64,000 nucleotides of DNA from NCBI GenBank assembly GCA_964036045.1, contig OZ038381.1:68262242-68326241 (forward strand), in the 5' to 3' direction. The notes under the pieces were generated by a model. The model ran no database searches. It worked only from the letters and a program-made list of their open reading frames with translations, and was not told where the DNA came from. This DNA comes from Eutreptiella sp. 'Long Island Sound 2002'. Lineage: Eukaryota > Euglenozoa > Euglenophyceae > Eutreptiales > Eutreptiaceae. The translations under genes and the position numbers were made by a program. Shown piece by piece: positions 1 through 9,868 of this stretch. Position 1 is the first letter of the stretch. The number at the start of each line of letters is the position of its first letter.

Positions 1-1247
1 AGCCGTGGCAACCTACACCACTGCATGAAGTGAACAGTGACTACGAATTGCCCCCCCGATAGCGTCCCATGCATAACCACATGCCTCACACGCATGAAGC
101 TGCAGGTTTCCCAATTCATGCTGTACATATATTGTGGGCATGGGTGCCCACGCACACTCCAGGCCGGTTGGCCTGAACTCAGTTTGATGTCAGCAACAAA
201 AAAAATTTGTTTTGGATTTCAATTTTTGAGCTCTTTAGGCCCAAGGAAATTGTGCACATGCCTCTTATCCCCCCACCCCCCCAACCGTTCAGAGCACCTG
301 ATGGTCACATAAGGTCGCAAACACATCACGAGAGTGCAATCATGCTCACAATATAATTTTCAATCAGTGCGAGTGGTCACAGCATCAACAAATATCAATT
401 TTGCTGTTTTTTTTTATTTCAGCTGTTGAGAGTGAAGCCTTTAAGACACTGGTGCATATCCCAAACATCCCAATGCATTGTCAATTGCTTTGGTCTCATG
501 ATCATATGGACTGTTACCTGCAAGAACTGTTGTCAGAATCGATGATCAAGACTTGACTTTTTTGCAATATCAACGTCTGCAGTATGCACAGAGAACAAGA
601 AATTTGGCATCCGTCGGATTTAGAAGCAAGTGAACACCTGAGCTTGAATCACTGTTTGCCTCACTGCCGCCGATGGGCCAGACCTACAACCTTTCTTTCT
701 GAGAGTTTCATCCTTAAAAACAATTGGGCCATTTCGTGCAGGTTGGGGGGCCAGATAGGGGGAAGGGTGTACAAAATTCCTTTTGCAGAGTGACACATAA
801 AGTTGCAACCCTGAAGTTCTGACTCCCATCATTTTGCAGGGTTCTGTCCCATGCAAACCTCGCTTTCAGTGCCTGGTTTGAAGATTTATAGAGTGACTGA
901 TTGGACAGATTGCCAGAATGCTGGATCCACCTGTGGTTTTGTGTTTGCTGTTGCAGAACGAAACAGGGATGTTGGTCCAGGAAAATCTGTTTTCAGTTTC
1001 GGGCAGGGGGGAAATACATGGAAAAAAGAATTTTCACAAAAAATAGATGCCTGTGATCTGATCCAAAACAGGTTTATTTAAAAAAACGGCTTGCAAATGT
1101 TGTGCCCTAGCGCTACTCAACAACAATCTTGTTGGTAGCCATGGTCTCCATGCAACATCGTGAAACATTCAAACGAAATGTCCATGGACCTTTCACTTTA
1201 TTGTGAAAACCTTGACTTCAATTGGTCCGATCCTCAACTTTCTTCGC
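1..1247. other. No recognisable gene
   Basis: Only short open frames with no recognisable domain occur here on either strand. Pyrimidine-rich stretches ending in AG (for example around 832-839 and 944-956) could be splice acceptors of an upstream gene, but no conserved coding sequence follows them. A pyrimidine-rich acceptor ending at 1249 sits 8 bp before the ATG of the next gene and could mark a 5' UTR intron or a trans-splice acceptor. Confidence 0.4.
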
Positions 1248-1257
1248 AGAATTAAGA

Positions 1258-3945
1258 ATGGATTTCGACGATGAGGATGATGCCCTATTTAATCCCCCCA
1301 ACATTACTGTTTCGGGCGCACCAACTACAACATCTGTGATTGATGGGGCACCACAGACGTCATCGTTTCTCGCCTCCTTTCTATCTTCGTCACCTTCATA
1401 CGCTGCAGCCTCCACACCTGACATTGCATGTTCATCATCGACTTCATTGTCATCTTCGTTGATTGATGCATCCACATTTGGTGGATGCACTAACACAACA
1501 TCGAATGCTTGGGATCCGTTTGCTGAGTCTGTGCCAACCGAATATACTTATGACAAAAAACGCAAGAGGGATGATGCTCACGAAGAAAGTAGTTGCAAGG
1601 TTCCTGTCTCACCTTGTTCCGCTTTGCTTGTTCGTTGTTGACGTCAGTTGATACCAGCAATGCTCTGTTTTGTTCAAAGGTGCACAAAGCGGAAACCAAC
1701 GAAGGCATAGGCAAAGGTATCAAAGGAAATGGCAAAGAAGGTGGCAAAGGTGGTGGCAAAGGAGGCAGCAAGGGTGGTGGCAAAGGAGTTGGCAAAGGAG
1801 ATGACAAAGGTGATGGCAAAGGTGATGGCAAAGGAGGTGGCAAAGGTGTTGGCAAAGGAGGTGGCAAAGGTGATGGCAAAGGTGGTCGCAGAGGTGGTGG
1901 CAAAGGAGGTGGCAAAAGTGGCAAGGGAGGTGGCAAAGGAAGTGGCAAAGGAAGTGGCCCTTCGAACGAAAATGGAAGCAAACCGAAGTACGAGCACAAG
2001 AGGAAGGAGATCTGTAATATCTTCAAACCTCTCAATCAAAATTATCGCAAGCTGTTCGTTGGGAACATCCCCTTTGGCGCCACGAAGGAAGAATTGAAAG
2101 AGGTCTTCGACAAGTTTGTTTCCGAGGTTGAGCCTCTTTCCAACAGGGAGCCTTTTCATATCGCCGCTGGCGCTCATGGTACATTGCGAGGAGGTCACAT
2201 GTCGGGTTTGGTTGTTTATTTTTTTGCTTTCCTGCGGTTTCCCTGTGATTGCTTTCTGGATTGGTTGCTCATTGAACGCCCGAGATTCCCCGCCCACCAT
2301 TGGTGCTTTCCATTGGTGCTTTTAGCTGGTTAGACGCAATGGTGATTTGTACGTTCATTGCGGATTCTCATGTCTTATATAGCACCACGTGATTGAGTTT
2401 TCGTGTCGTTGTGATGTCTGTCGCAAGCTGCCATTCGCTTTGCATGTTTCAAAATGAGAGTTGTTTGATGGCAAATTGTCTCATGCCCATTGGTAAGTTG
2501 GGTCAGAAAACAGCCTCGAAGTTGGCGGCTCGGCACAGGGGCTTGCTGGCGGCTTTGATTGAGTCTACGGGGGGGGGGGGGGGATTTAGTACGGGAAGAA
2601 ACCTGTCTGGAAAAATTTCGTACGCCCAATTCTGGCGCAATTTTTCCCATCACTTTTAACGATTGTGGCGCAATTTTTCCCATACTTTTTTTTGGACATC
2701 AAGTTCAAAATTTGTACCCTGTGCTGGGGGGGGGATGATCGGGGGAGGGGGGTGCAGAATTAAATACGTCATGTGGATGGATGGTCTGGTTCGAATCTGT
2801 GTCAGCAGATGGACGCAATCAGTAACTTGGATGCCACTTGCAGTGCGGGGAACTGTGTGCACCTCAGCAAACTAGACCCTCATCACACCTTTTCCTCAAG
2901 TGGTGTCCCCCTCAGTAAGGAGAGCCGACCTTAGGCCTTGCCCTTCACCATGGAAAAGTGTGACGCAGTTTTTCCCATCACTTTTAACAATTGTGGCGGA
3001 ATTTTTCCCCGGCGGAATTTTTCCGGGCAAAAATTTTCCCGTACTAAAATCCCCCCCCCCCCCCTGTAGCTTGGGAGCTTGGTCCCTTGGCGTGAAATGT
3101 AGCTTGACTGTATGGCCATTTGCAGCAAACATTTTTGAGTGCGTCATCCGTGGGCTCTAATTGCACAAGTCTGGTCCCTTTTCACTCTTTCGCAGCTCAT
3201 GGCGAAGAATGGACACAAGGTTGATGGATCTCCCGTCAAGGAGGTGGTTGTCAACACAGACAAAAAGAAAAACATTGCTTTTGCTTGGGTGTCGCTTGAA
3301 AGCGTCGTGATGACAAACATGGTGTTGAGATGTAAGGATGGGCAGCCCCTCTTGGGTGCTAAGAAGTTGACAATCAAGGCCCCGGACCGAGTTCGGGCCA
3401 CAGGTCTGTGTATTGTGGCATTGCCGGCTGCCATGTGTTGCTGTTGGTGCGAGCCACCGGCGGTGTGCAGGGGTCATTCGTTATTGTTGTTCGTTTGACT
3501 CCTTCCTACGGGGGCGAGACGGGCGCGCACTCCAACATCGACAATCGTTTTGTATCCTGTTTGTTTGAAGTCACATTGACGGTGGCCGAACAAATATGTA
3601 TTGGCAACTGTAAGTCGGTGCCTTGATCACATGATTTGCTGATCACATGATTTGCTGTTGTCGTCCGTCAAGTCTGATGCTCTTTAGTCCATTTGCAGCC
3701 CATGCACTTGCATCTGCTTGTTCCAACCCATCTGCATTGGCCTCTGCCGCTATGTGGTCTTTCCAGAGTACCCACTGGGCTGTGACATTTCACACATTCC
3801 TGAAGAAGTCCCCGACAATGAAACTGCTATGTTTATGGTCGGCGTCCCGCAGGATGCAGGTGCCAATCAGGTTCTGATGGTGCTGGGCGAGTTTGGGCGC
3901 GTATCGTCTTTCCGCCTTGCGAAGCACGAGTGGGGCGATCATCGG
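1258..3945 (+). CDS. U2AF2: U2AF large subunit (U2AF65)-like splicing factor, 5' part, four exons
   Basis: U2AF65 recognises the polypyrimidine tract at 3' splice sites and recruits U2 snRNP in the nucleus. Inferred exons are 1258-1599, 1680-2126, 3196-3403 and 3767-3945, giving about 392 residues. The first intron is phase 0, the third phase 1, and all three are GT-AG. The second donor could instead be at 2118. Residues 1-114 are acidic then Ser/Thr-rich, with a Trp-Asp (W85) and a following basic KKRKR run that weakly recalls the U2AF35-binding motif. Residues about 120-215 are Gly/Lys-rich, where U2AF65 normally has its RS domain. RRM1 starts near residue 238 with LFVGNIPFGATKEEL; its second half, VVVNTDKKKNIAFAWVSLES, matches the U2AF65 RRM1 layout. 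Exon 4 opens RRM2 (AMFMVGVPQDAGANQVLMVL). The rest of RRM2 and the C-terminal UHM were not found downstream, so the gene is truncated or continues beyond a long intron. Family assignment rests on the order and spacing of RRM1 and RRM2 motifs. Confidence 0.72.
1725..1960 (+). repeat. Coding minisatellite for the Gly/Lys tract of the U2AF-like protein
   Basis: Units such as GGCAAAGGTGGT and GGCAAAGGAGAT are repeated in frame and translate to GGKG/GDKG/GVGKG repeats. The tract replaces the usual RS domain position. It is part of exon 2 and keeps the frame open into RRM1. Confidence 0.8.
2566..3065. repeat. Foldback or paired repeat inside intron 2 of the U2AF-like gene
   Basis: A G16 run followed by GGATTTAGTACGGGAA at about 2569-2601 is matched, reverse complemented, by TTCCCGTACTAAAATCC plus a C-run at about 3034-3063. 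Between them the module TTTTTCCCATCACTTTTAAC occurs twice in the same direction (about 2641 and 2970), each followed by ATTGTGGCG. The pair looks like a non-autonomous insertion that enlarged this intron to about 1.07 kb. No coding capacity is seen. Confidence 0.55.
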
Positions 3946-4482
3946 GTATGCGCAGCAACTCCTTGCGCAGGCGTTCGGATTGTATAGGTTCTTCTCCTTG
4001 GGTCAAGATGCGGACACAAAAATGGTTGGTGACCCTGTGTCAGGGAGTGTTGCCTTGGGCTTAAGCTCGGGATCTGGTGGGATGGTGTTTGGTTGTTGTT
4101 TGGGAATTTGGATCGCATCATGACGTTCAGGGGGTTTTGAAGAATTGGAGCAGAATCTAGAGAATCGTTGGAAGCTGGGTCATCCTCAGAAAGGGACATT
4201 CCATGTGAGGAAGGTGGCTATACATGTCACAAATGAGCACTGCACAGAATGCTTTTATGCTTCCCTCATCCGCCCCCCATTTTGCAAATTTTCCGACACT
4301 TCATGGCTCCCATTGGTCGGAATGCTGGCTGGTGCGGCCCCAAATTTTGCATGAGATCATTCTTACGGACTTTCAAATTTTTTTTAGTATATTTGCAAAT
4401 TGCCTGGAAGTTTTGCACCTAGCGGAGCTCCCAAGACACAAGAGTTCTTGTTCACGATCTTGGGTGTTGCCCGGCAGGCACG
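3946..4482. other. No recognisable gene downstream of the last U2AF exon
   Basis: A GTATGC donor begins at 3946. No sequence here matches the missing half of RRM2 or the UHM in any frame. The stretch could be intron or unrelated flanking DNA. Confidence 0.4.
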
Positions 4483-4690
4483 CGCCTAGAAATTTGGAGC
4501 CCGCTTGACGGTCCGAGAGGCACAACCAATATCGGTGGCGATATTCAGGGGGATTCGCTCGGCACTTCTGAAGCTAAACGCCTAGAATTTTGGAGCCGGC
4601 TTGACGGTCCAAGAGGCGCAACCAATATCTGTGGCGATATTTAGGGGAATTCAATGGGCACTGCCGAAGCTAAAAGCCCGGAAATTTTGA
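4483..4690 (+). repeat. 96-bp tandem repeat, two copies and a partial third
   Basis: The block beginning CGCCTAGAAATTTGGAGCC at 4483 recurs at 4579 with few differences, including GCTTGACGGTCC and the CAACCAATATC/GGCGATATT segment. A shortened third start (GCCCGGAAATTTT) follows at about 4676. No function is evident. Confidence 0.75.
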
Positions 4691-4775
4691 CGTTGTTTGC
4701 TTGTCCCAAAGTTGTGTCCATTTTTGCCGCTCATATTGCATGCTGCCTTGCAAAACACAAGTTGCTTGGTACAAA

Positions 4776-5282
4776 GGTATATGTGTATGAATGTATGTAC
4801 AGATGCATGCAGGTATGTATGTAGGTGTGTATGTACGTGTGTATGTATGTATGCATGGTGAGTGTATGTATGTATGCATGCATGGTTGTACGGTTGTATG
4901 CCCTCAGTTCTCGTTCTATGTTTGTACGTATGTATGTATGCAAGGTTCTATGTGTGTATGCATGCATGGTTGTATGGTTCTATGCCCTCATGTTTCATTC
5001 TATGGTTGTATGTATGTATGTATGTATGTGTGCATGCATGCATGCATGCATGCATGCATACATGTATGTATGTATGTATGTATGTATGTATGTATGTATG
5101 TATGTACGTATGTATGTATGTATGTATGTATGTATGTATGTATGTATGTATGTATGTATGTATGTTATGTATGTATGTATGTATGTACGTACGTACGTAC
5201 GTATGTATGTATGTATGTATGTATGTATGTATGTATGTATGTATGTATGTATGTATGTATGTATGTATGTATGTATGTATGT
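4776..5282 (+). repeat. (TATG)n microsatellite, about 500 bp
   Basis: Degenerate at first (GTATG, CATGCATG, TACG variants), it becomes nearly perfect TATG from about 5060 to 5282. All three frames stay open because the 4-bp unit has no stop codon, so Met-Tyr-Val-Cys open frames here are artefacts. The same tetranucleotide, on the other strand, sits next to the CCCH sequence at 25719-25745 and 31230-31282. Confidence 0.95.
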
Positions 5283-5283
5283 G

Positions 5284-5610
5284 CAGCGGCCAACGACCCG
5301 CCCCAAGCCGCTGCTGGTCTGGAGGGGGAGGAATGGGGCCAAGTAGGCCCGCAACGGGCGGGGGGCATCGGTGGTGAAGAGGATGACGGAGTCGAGATGG
5401 GCGAACGGGCGAACGGGGGGCACCCAAAGTAAGGCTGGGGTCGACATGAGTGGCGGGGCGCGGCCCAAAGCGGGCGAGGCGGAAACCTGCCGGCACTCTG
5501 CCAAAGGGCGGTGCATGAGGGTTGACGCGTGCCGCTTCGCCCACCCTCACCCCCAGTGCCACCGGGAGTACCTTAGGTCCTGTTGCTGGTCCTTGGGACA
5601 ATTGCCCGTC
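5284..5610 (+). pseudogene. CCCH zinc-finger gene, truncated copy 1
   Basis: An ATG at 5446 opens MSGGARPKAGEAETC, followed by a C-x7-C-x5-C-x3-H finger (CRHSAKGRC, CMRVDAC, CRFAH). CCCH fingers typically bind RNA. The sequence from 5284 to about 5606 is nearly identical to two minus-strand copies (about 25400-25718 and 30890-31229), all preceded by the (TATG)n tract. After GGGACAATTGCCCG the similarity ends abruptly and unrelated GA-rich repeat sequence follows, so this copy is cut off within about 55 codons. The reading frame continues to 5877, but that tail is repeat sequence and not expected to be functional. In the other two copies a 4-bp difference just after the ATG puts that ATG out of frame with the finger, so the true start is uncertain. 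Confidence 0.6.
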
Positions 5611-5624
5611 TATTTTTTGTCAAC

Positions 5625-6207
5625 TTCTGCAGGATTTTTTTATGGATCCCCCCCGGCGACCAGGCGCCACGGGGGGTACAGAGAAACCCTGGCCGGGGGG
5701 CAGCCGGGCCTGCCACGGCGGCGTCCCCCGCGGCATTTGCAACGGCCACCCGCGGCAGCGGCTCCAGCGGGAGCTGTGACACTGGCAGGCAGCCACAGTG
5801 AGGTGCTTCGGGGAAAAGTGCAGCTCGTGGTGAGCAAGGTGCGTGCCGTGCAAAATGCTTGCAAATTGCGTGCATAATGTCGTGCAATGTTCCACGCGAG
5901 AGACAGAGCAGGGGAGGGCGAGAGTAGGGCAGCCAAGGCACGGGAGAGGGCCAGGGCACTAGAGGGACCCAAGGAGCAGGGGCAGCGAGGGGGAGCGCAG
6001 AGAGGGCGCGGGGATGCCACGCACAGTGCGTGCACGGACAGAGGGGGCAGGAGAAGGGCGGGGGGCGGGTCGGGGCGCCAGGAGGCAGGACCCCGAGCAG
6101 CCAGGCACAAAGGTAGAAAGGAGAAAGGTGGGGCAGGGCAGGGTATGCCTCGTATAGTTTTGCGCACAGTGTCCTCACATAGTGTTGTGCATCTTGCGCG
6201 TTTGGTA
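5625..6207 (+). repeat. Repeat family R1: 200-bp head plus GA-rich tail
   Basis: The head (about 5625-5840, from GCAGGATTTTTTTATGGATC) matches the reverse complement of 20130-20335. The GA-rich tail, with recurring GTCGTGCA, GAGGGCAGCC-like and GCGCACAGTG words, matches blocks at 14200-15176 (same strand) and 17617-20130 (opposite strand). The tail ends directly at the start of LHC similarity. Long open frames here come from the purine bias. Confidence 0.65.
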
Positions 6208-7033
6208 CTGCTCCACCCTGGTGAAGCCTTCGACCCTCTGGTTTTGGCTGACGACCTTGACACGTTCGCTGAGCTGAAGGTGAAGGAGATCAAGAATGGC
6301 CACTTGGCTATATCTATGTTCGGCCACTACGTGCAGGCCATCGCGAATGTACAGGGTCCCGTAGAGAGCTGGGCCTCCCACATCGCCGACCCATTCGCCG
6401 AGAAAGGTATGACCAGCGCCAATGCTACCCTGTACGCTCCTTCCCCTGTGGCCGTGTTCGCAGCCGCCGCGTGGTATGGCCCTGAGCGCCACAAGTGGTT
6501 GGGCCCGTTCTCTGATGCCTCCTCCCCTGGCTACCTCACTGGTGAGTACCCTGGTGACTACGGTTGGGACGCCGCCGGTTTGGCTGCTGGCCCTACCACC
6601 TTCGCCGCAAACCGTGGGGCCAAGTTGATCCACGCTCGTTGGGCTATGTTGGGCAATTTGGGCTGCTTGACCCCTGAGTTGTTGGCCAAGTACGCCGGTG
6701 TGCAGATTGATGAGCCTGTGTGGTTCCAGGCTGGTGCTCATATCTTCCATGAGGGCGGTCTAGACTACATTGGCAACTCCAACCTGGTGCACGCCCAGTC
6801 CATCCTCGCTGTCGTGGCTTGCGCATTTTTTTTTATTTTTTTTTATCGCCCCGATGGGTGCCTTTGAGGCCTACCGACTGAAGGGTGGTCCTCTGTGCGT
6901 GCATCTGTAACTGCTCCACCCTGGTGAAGCCTTCGACCCACTAGTTTTGGCTGACGACCCTGACACTTTTGATGAGCTGAAGGTGAAGGAGATCAAGAAC
7001 GGCCGTTTGGTTATGTTCTCTGTGTCCCACTAC
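6208..7033 (+). pseudogene. LHCII-type chlorophyll a/b-binding polyprotein, left half (decayed)
   Basis: LHC proteins bind chlorophyll in thylakoid membranes. Similarity starts with the third-helix part of one unit ([30 protein letters not shown]; 6208-6408). A linker of about 21 residues (6409-6471) leads to a second unit from [11 protein letters not shown] through [27 protein letters not shown] and [13 protein letters not shown]. No stop or new signal separates the units, as expected of a polyprotein. A T-rich insertion at 6825-6845 shifts the frame. After it the other frame reads [18 protein letters not shown], a TAA stop, then a third unit ([26 protein letters not shown]) that runs to 7033, where the mobile element begins. 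Conserved positions are damaged: the Glu of the first-helix ExxHxR motif is Lys, and the Arg of the third-helix ExxNxR is His in the first unit. Confidence 0.85.
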
Positions 7034-7066
7034 TATGGGATGCGCCGCTGGAAGCGCTCCGCTGGA
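7034..7066 (+). repeat. Left terminal inverted repeat
   Basis: Begins TATGGGATGCGCCGCTGG and matches the reverse complement of 13831-13863 over 33 bp with one mismatch (A/G at position 7). A C-run follows on this side and a G-run precedes the right copy, so similarity extends loosely into homopolymer. Confidence 0.9.
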
Positions 7067-7200
7067 CCCCCCCCCCCATTTTGGCACACATGGTGGGTGG
7101 AGGTTACCATTAGACATTCACTCGGGGTGCAAATATGTTGTGTATGGTGTTCGTTTGTGGTGGAAACAAGGTGTGCCGTTGCCCGGGTGCTTAATTTAAG

Positions 7201-7463
7201 GTAGGTTCAAAACCGCTGGAACCCCCGCTGGAACCCCTTCCATCACTCCGCTGGAAGGGGGGTTCCAGCGCTAGAAGGGGGGGGTTCCAGCGCTGGAAGG
7301 GGGGGTTCCAGCGCTGGAAGGGGGGGGGTTCCAGCGCTGGAAGGGGTTCCAGCGGGGGTTCCAACGGGGGTTCCAGCACCGATTCTAGGCACACTACATC
7401 CCCTAGGCGCAGTACATCCACTGCCCTCATGCGTGCACCACATTTCTCACACTGTTGTGTCAG
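7201..7463 (+). repeat. Intron-like segment holding palindromic minisatellite array 1
   Basis: A GTAGGT donor at 7201 and a pyrimidine-rich acceptor ending CAG at 7463 enclose an array (about 7213-7378) of CGCTGGAAC and GTTCCAGCG words, many joined head to head as TTCCAGCGCTGGAA with G-runs between. The start codon of the oxygenase ORF follows 12 bp after the acceptor, so this is probably a 5' UTR intron. Confidence 0.6.
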
Positions 7464-7475
7464 CATAGCTTCATC

Positions 7476-9533
7476 ATGAAGTGGTCAGACTTTCCGGTCC
7501 TTGCATCATGGCTTGACAGGGCCAAGGGCTTCGTGGGGACGCGTGGATATGCAGCCCCTGTTGGTTGTGAACTAGAATCCCTCACAGCCGCAACCACAGG
7601 TGCCGCCGTTATTTTCAAGCCCACCACCACCGTTGGTCGTGTTCACGTCAAGGGGTCCATCATGCATGACCGGCAGCCGCGCATGGTGAGCGATTACATC
7701 GCCGAGGTCATGGGCAAGAACCCCCACGTCCCCATCTTCCAGTTCACCCTTTCCCCCAAGGACCAAGAGGATTTGGACCTCAGCATCACCTGCAGGCTCC
7801 CCACCGACTCCAACGGCACTGTGAAGCTCCATGTGGGGGACGACCAGTCCGATGACGTCCTCTTTGCTAGGAGGCGCCCCACGAGCAAGAAGCTGGGCAA
7901 GGACAATTATTTACTCCCCCAACCGACCACCCACACGCTCCGCTTCCTCTCCCTCAAAGACGCACACAGGCAGATTCCAATCTACTCTTTGCCCACGTCC
8001 AAGCAATTGCAATGGAAACCTTACGACCGCTTTGGCCTTACCACCCCCACCATGATGTCCACTACCGATGCGGAGCCCTTCCTACCCTTTCCTATGTGTC
8101 ACCCCCTTCCATTGATTGGCAGTAACGAGAAGGTTGTTCCTGGCCCTGCAACTGGTACCGCCACGAACGAGAACCCCAATGCCATCTCGGACTTTGGGCT
8201 TTGCCGCTACCGTGGTATTTTCGTCGACTCCCCGGTCCACAGTGCCGCCAAGGACGAGTGCCTCACCATTCCGGGCCAGAAGTGGGGATCAATTTTCAAC
8301 GACAATGCGCCGGCTCCAGGCCGTGCACAAGACAGCCCCGGTAGAAGTGCCTGCTACAGTCGTTTGGGATTGCCACTACGAGATGGAGAGGGGTACGACC
8401 TGCCTGCTTTGGAGGCCCTTGCCAAGGAGGTGCAGCGGGAGATTCAAAAGGTGAAGGACTTCGAGGATGTTGTGGTTGTTCGGGCCGGCTATGTTCGGGC
8501 AACAAACAACAAGCGGCAACACTGGCACCGCGATCGCCCCTTGACACACAAAATTAAGGGCCGAGCCCTTTCAGTATTTGTGCCGTGCAATGTGGACATC
8601 CCGGCCGACGCCTCTTGTGGTAGATACGTGCCATTGTCCCATGAGGGGGTGCCTAAGCCCTGGTTCGAGTGCCCGATGGATATGGAGGTTGGGGATATGA
8701 CCGTCTTCAAGTCGGAGTTGATCCACGCTGGAGGAGGTGTTCCCATTGGGCTGCCTGCAGGCACTCCTCGCATAATTGCCTTCATTGCGCTGGCAAATTA
8801 CAACGTGCACTACAATAACACCGTCCCCATTTCCCCCCCACCGTGGGCCTATGCCGAATCGGAGGTGCAAGACTCGGTGAAATGTGGGCATTCCGGTTGC
8901 CGCAAGAAGGTCGCACAGCCCCCGTCCGTATGCTTCATGTGTCAGAAGGTCCCACTGTGCCCCAACCATGCAAGCGGTACTTGTTCAGTCTGCGACGCCA
9001 CACTTACTGCCCCCACGCCCGAACTCTTTGAAGCACCTCCTCCGGATTCACCCCTTCGTGGACTATCACAAGGCTCTGCAGGCTCTGCAGCATCTGTTGG
9101 AGACGTTTCTGTGTGCAGCTTCGCCGCCACTTGCCTCATGCCGCTCGGAAACACTGTCCTCTTGACACAACACCTACCACAGCCTCCGGAGCCCATCACC
9201 TGGCAACAGCCCGTTGACGTAGAAGCCACACCATGCCTCCCGGAGAAGTGCCCTTTTGGTCCACACACCCACGAGGAGGAGCGCCTTCCACAACCTAGTG
9301 CCTGCTACCCACTGCTCAGAACAAACCCCGGCACCATCCTGGTCATCCGCTCGGGAAGATTTGGCGGTACGGCCTATTGTGGGGACCCAGAGGGTGATGA
9401 ACTCCGCGTGCTGCGATGGGATCAAGTACTACTGGAGACCCCAAACGTCGTTGACCCCATGATCCTAGTGCAGGCAGGCCTAGTGGTGGAGAATCCCAAG
9501 GAGGCAGGCGAGTACTGGTGCGCATTGCAGCGG
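7476..9533 (+). CDS. 2-oxoglutarate/Fe(II) dioxygenase-like protein with a Cys/His zinc cluster
   Basis: The ATG at 7476 (MKWSDFPVLASWLDRAKG) follows a likely splice acceptor; 686 codons run to a GT donor at 9534. Residues about 330-460 have the core of a phytanoyl-CoA-hydroxylase-like dioxygenase. The iron-binding HxD is H351-R-D353, followed by a strand reading RALSVFVPCNVDI, and then GRYVPLSHEG, GDMTVFKSELIHAGGG with the distal H417, and R432 as the probable 2-oxoglutarate anchor. A putative zinc cluster follows at about 470-506 with spacing C-x4-C-x10-C-x2-C-x5-C-x2-H-x4-C-x2-C. The N-terminal 300 residues are unrecognised. If the donor at 9534 is used, translation joins in phase 0 to the coiled-coil ORF at 9869, giving a product of about 1,050 residues. 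The substrate is unknown. Its position inside a mobile element next to a transposase-like gene suggests a role in the element's life cycle, perhaps modification of nucleic acid or protein; that is inference. Confidence 0.68.
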
Positions 9534-9868
9534 GTAGCCGACCACTACTGTCGTTTATTCCTACGTTTGCCTGTTTGGTGTCGTTTCGAGAATGAAATTT
9601 GTCCCACGTTCGCTGCTGGAAGGGGTGCTGGAAGGGGGTTCAAGCGCTGGAAGGGGGGGTTCCAGCGCTGGAAGGGGGGGGGGTTCCAGCGCCGGAAGGG
9701 GGGGTTCCAGCGCTGGAAGGGGGGGGGTTCCAGCGCTGGAAGGGGGTTCCAGCGGGGGTTCCAGCAGGGGTTCCAGCGCTGGAAGGGGGTTCTAGCAGTT
9801 GGGTACAGGGGTTCCAGCGGTGCATTCCATCCCCCCAGTCAATTGACCATCCTCCCCTTGTGCCTCAG
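9534..9868 (+). repeat. Phase-0 intron holding palindromic minisatellite array 2
   Basis: The donor CGG/GTAGCC at 9534 and the acceptor TGTGCCTCAG ending at 9868 enclose the array at about 9611-9820. Units are TTCCAGCGCTGGAAG with G5-G9 spacers, ending in CAGCGGGGGTTCCAGCAGG. Its layout is nearly the same as array 3. Read through, it encodes RWKGG/FQRWKGG repeats in one frame, which is probably not translated. Confidence 0.6.

Noticed and set aside
1081-1180. Very short minus-strand frame MATNKIVVE at about 1110-1142
   Set aside because: Only nine codons with no conserved context or splice support.
4791-5432. Proteins of repeated Met-Tyr-Val-Cys or Ile-His-Thr-Tyr
   Set aside because: They are translations of (TATG)n/(ACAT)n in every frame; the 4-bp unit simply lacks stops.
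9592-9795. Gly/Ser or Arg-Trp-Lys-Gly repeat proteins across the minisatellites
   Set aside because: They are translations of the palindromic arrays, which lie between splice sites and are probably removed.
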